This document shows positions 27,040-28,472 of a DNA stretch of 28,472 nucleotides, one piece after another. Source of the stretch: Chromera velia (Eukaryota; Sar; Chromeraceae); the NCBI GenBank assembly GCA_018398765.1, contig JAHBMJ010001608.1, positions 1-28,472 on the forward strand. The letters are read 5' to 3'. Positions within the stretch are counted from its first letter, which is position 1. Every line of letters starts with the position of its first letter. The translations under genes were made by a program, and so were the position numbers. Below the pieces are notes generated by a model that was not told where the DNA came from, searched no databases, and saw only the letters and a list, made by a program, of their open reading frames with translations.

Positions 27040-28145
27040 GGTTGACTGTATTGCATGAAATTGCGTTGGCGATTGTCTAGATACAATGTTATACATAGAA
27101 GTCACTTCACTGTTGGCCCGTGGAAATATATGGAAATATGTTATGAAAAAGAAGTAAGAATATATGCTTCCATATATCAATGCGTGGAACCGCTTAGAGT
27201 TTCACTAGCTTATCCAAATATTAATAGCTAGTTCAGCTCTTTTATAAGTAGGAAAGATATGTACCGCTTTACTAGTTGCTCCATTAATCTAGTTTTTTAT
27301 GCAGGTCCCAGTGACAGGGCCAGTTTGCGATAGCCGGAAAAATTAACACCTATTGGAGGGAAAGTGCCATGCAGCATAATTAACATCACCTAAAACATCA
27401 CAAGCATGCAATTAAGCAGATTAAATTCTATATAGGCCTAGAATTTAGCTTACTAGAATTAAAGAGAATCAACATAAAGTTGATCATTACTTATCCGAGT
27501 CACTCAGATAAAGTAGTGCAGACCGTGTGGTGACATATCATTCAAAGTTAGAAACAGTCCCATACAGTCAATCTATATTCCACTCAGACCCTGCCAGCGA
27601 TTAAATGCCCAATGTTTATAGCTAGCCCGATGTCTAGCCCGATCTGAATTAAAAAATACCAAGACTCTATTATAGGCTGCGCAGTCTGCATTCAGAAAGA
27701 GCCGATTATACAATTAAATAAAGTTATATAGTGACCATGTTTGATTTGATTATATTTGATTTGATTTGATTTGATTTGATTTGATTTGAGCTTCAACCTC
27801 AAATATTTGATATTTGAGGTAAGATTTGAGGTTAACCTCTTAGCGTTCCTCACTGAGTTACTGACTTACTGTCACTCTGATCATTTTTCTCATGACAATA
27901 GTTATCAGAACATTTCTGATGTGTGTTTCAAAAATTTAAAAAATATATATATATAATTATAAATTATTAGTTCCGTAAAAAAAATATGCCTGTGTGGCAG
28001 TGTATATACACTAGTCACTGAGACTCACTCTAGTACTAATAGAGATTAAGAACGTAAAATTGATAGATTTGAAATTGCATATGACTTTTTGTTGATACGA
28101 TAAAGTTAGAGCACGTACCAAAATTGAGGTGACAATCACTCAGCT
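27040..28145. other. AT-rich interval without a supported gene
   Basis: About 1.1 kb with many stops in all frames. It holds a (TTTGA)n run at about 27740-27790, hairpins at 27796-27839 and an AT-rich stretch near 27940-27975. It may contain the 3' UTRs of the converging genes on either side. Confidence 0.5.
27796..27839. repeat. Hairpin plus 12-bp palindrome
   Basis: ACCTCAAATA (27796-27805) pairs with TATTTGAGGT (27811-27820) around a TTTGA loop. A perfect palindrome GAGGTTAACCTC follows at 27828-27839. There is no T-run typical of a bacterial terminator, and none is expected here. Confidence 0.7.
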
Positions 28146-28472
28146 TTATGGCACTTCCTTTTCCTCTTCTTCATGATCACTTTCTTCAATGTGAATCGAA
28201 TCGATCGGTGGTGGGAGCTGCTGAGAGCTTTTTCTCTGGCTTTTCGGCTTTCCAGGAGTGGGTGCTCCTGGGCTTCTATTCGGTTGCGGAGAGATGACAA
28301 CGGGGTGAGACGGAGAACCGCGCACACGTTTGCTATTGCTGTTGGTGTTGGAACCGTCCTGTTTCTGGGCAGCTAAGCATCCAGAGTTGGTAAGTTCGGC
28401 TACCCTCTGTGCCGCGCCAGGGCCGACAACAAGCCCCTTGTGTTGGAGGTGAATATAGAGAGGTCGGTAGCC
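28146..28472 (-). CDS. 3' part of a minus-strand gene, product unknown
   Basis: An open frame enters from the right edge and runs 108 codons to TAA at 28146-28148; a TGA follows one codon later. It begins GYRPLYIHLQHKGLVVGPG, AAQRVAELTNSGCLAAQKQ, then a Ser/Pro/Lys-rich stretch (SPQPNRSPGAPTPGKPKSQR) and an acidic end (IHIEESDHEEEEKEVP). The first 40 residues look like the end of a folded domain; the rest is typical of a disordered tail. The stretch lacks a starting Met because the gene is cut by the window. TTAG at about 28374-28377 (minus) could be a splice acceptor, but the frame remains open across it. I do not recognise the family. Confidence 0.6.
   Translation of the reverse strand, partial: GYRPLYIHLQHKGLVVGPGAAQRVAELTNSGCLAAQKQDGSNTNSNSKRVRGSPSHPVVISPQPNRSPGAPTPGKPKSQRKSSQQLPPPIDSIHIEESDHEEEEKEVP

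Noticed and set aside
1-28472. CRISPR array, bacterial operons or prophage
   Set aside because: No regularly spaced repeats with unique spacers and no bacterial gene structure; repeats are microsatellites or degenerate units, and genes are spliced.

Overview
This is eukaryotic nuclear DNA, most likely from a microalga or other protist. The signs are spliced genes with GT-AG introns, long (CA)n, (TC)n and (GT)n microsatellites, decayed LINE and LTR-type retroelements, a C2-MORN protein, an elongation-factor-3 (eEF3)-like HEAT segment (a family known from fungi and several algal and protist lineages) and an FG-nucleoporin-like fragment. An alveolate or chromerid-like alga would fit, but that is a guess from style, not a placement. 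There is no bacterial operon structure and no CRISPR array.

Layout. 1-67: probable last codons of a plus-strand gene. 1024-3713: a plus-strand gene for a protein with an N-terminal C2 domain, a Pro/Gln linker, about ten MORN repeats and a C-terminal coiled coil; the last exon follows an 876-bp microsatellite-bearing intron. 3714-6611: gene-poor DNA with inverted repeats, a tRNA-like patch and one copy of a dispersed repeat. 6612-11046 (minus): a degenerate non-LTR (LINE) element with APE endonuclease, reverse transcriptase with YADD, and a C-terminal region, broken by frameshifts and stops. 11.3-11.9 kb: three short repeat structures. 12291-12510: start of an FG-repeat nucleoporin-like reading frame. 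12814-16876: a gag/integrase retroelement bounded by a 33-bp direct repeat and lacking a recognisable reverse transcriptase. 17128-18679: an eEF3-like HEAT segment followed by an unidentified coding segment, both broken by in-frame TAG codons. 18.9-20.5 kb: microsatellites. 20536-20850: a possible membrane-protein exon. 21.07-21.47 kb: a cluster of GGTTAC/GTAACC motifs. About 21.7-26.66 kb: one or more plus-strand multi-exon genes of unknown function; the last exons chain in phase and end in an RGG-rich tail. 26.8-28.1 kb: a (GT)n array and AT-rich DNA with hairpins. 28146-28472 (minus): the 3' part of a gene that runs off the window.

The genes do not form a pathway. The host genes (C2-MORN, the unknown multi-exon gene, the two edge genes) look usable. 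The LINE, gag/integrase element, FG fragment and eEF3-like segment all carry in-frame stops, mostly TAA or TAG where CAA or CAG (Gln) would fit. I read this mainly as C-to-T decay of pseudogenes, but it should be tested against reassignment of TAG. All exon boundaries are inferred by eye from splice signals and reading phase; no transcript evidence was available.
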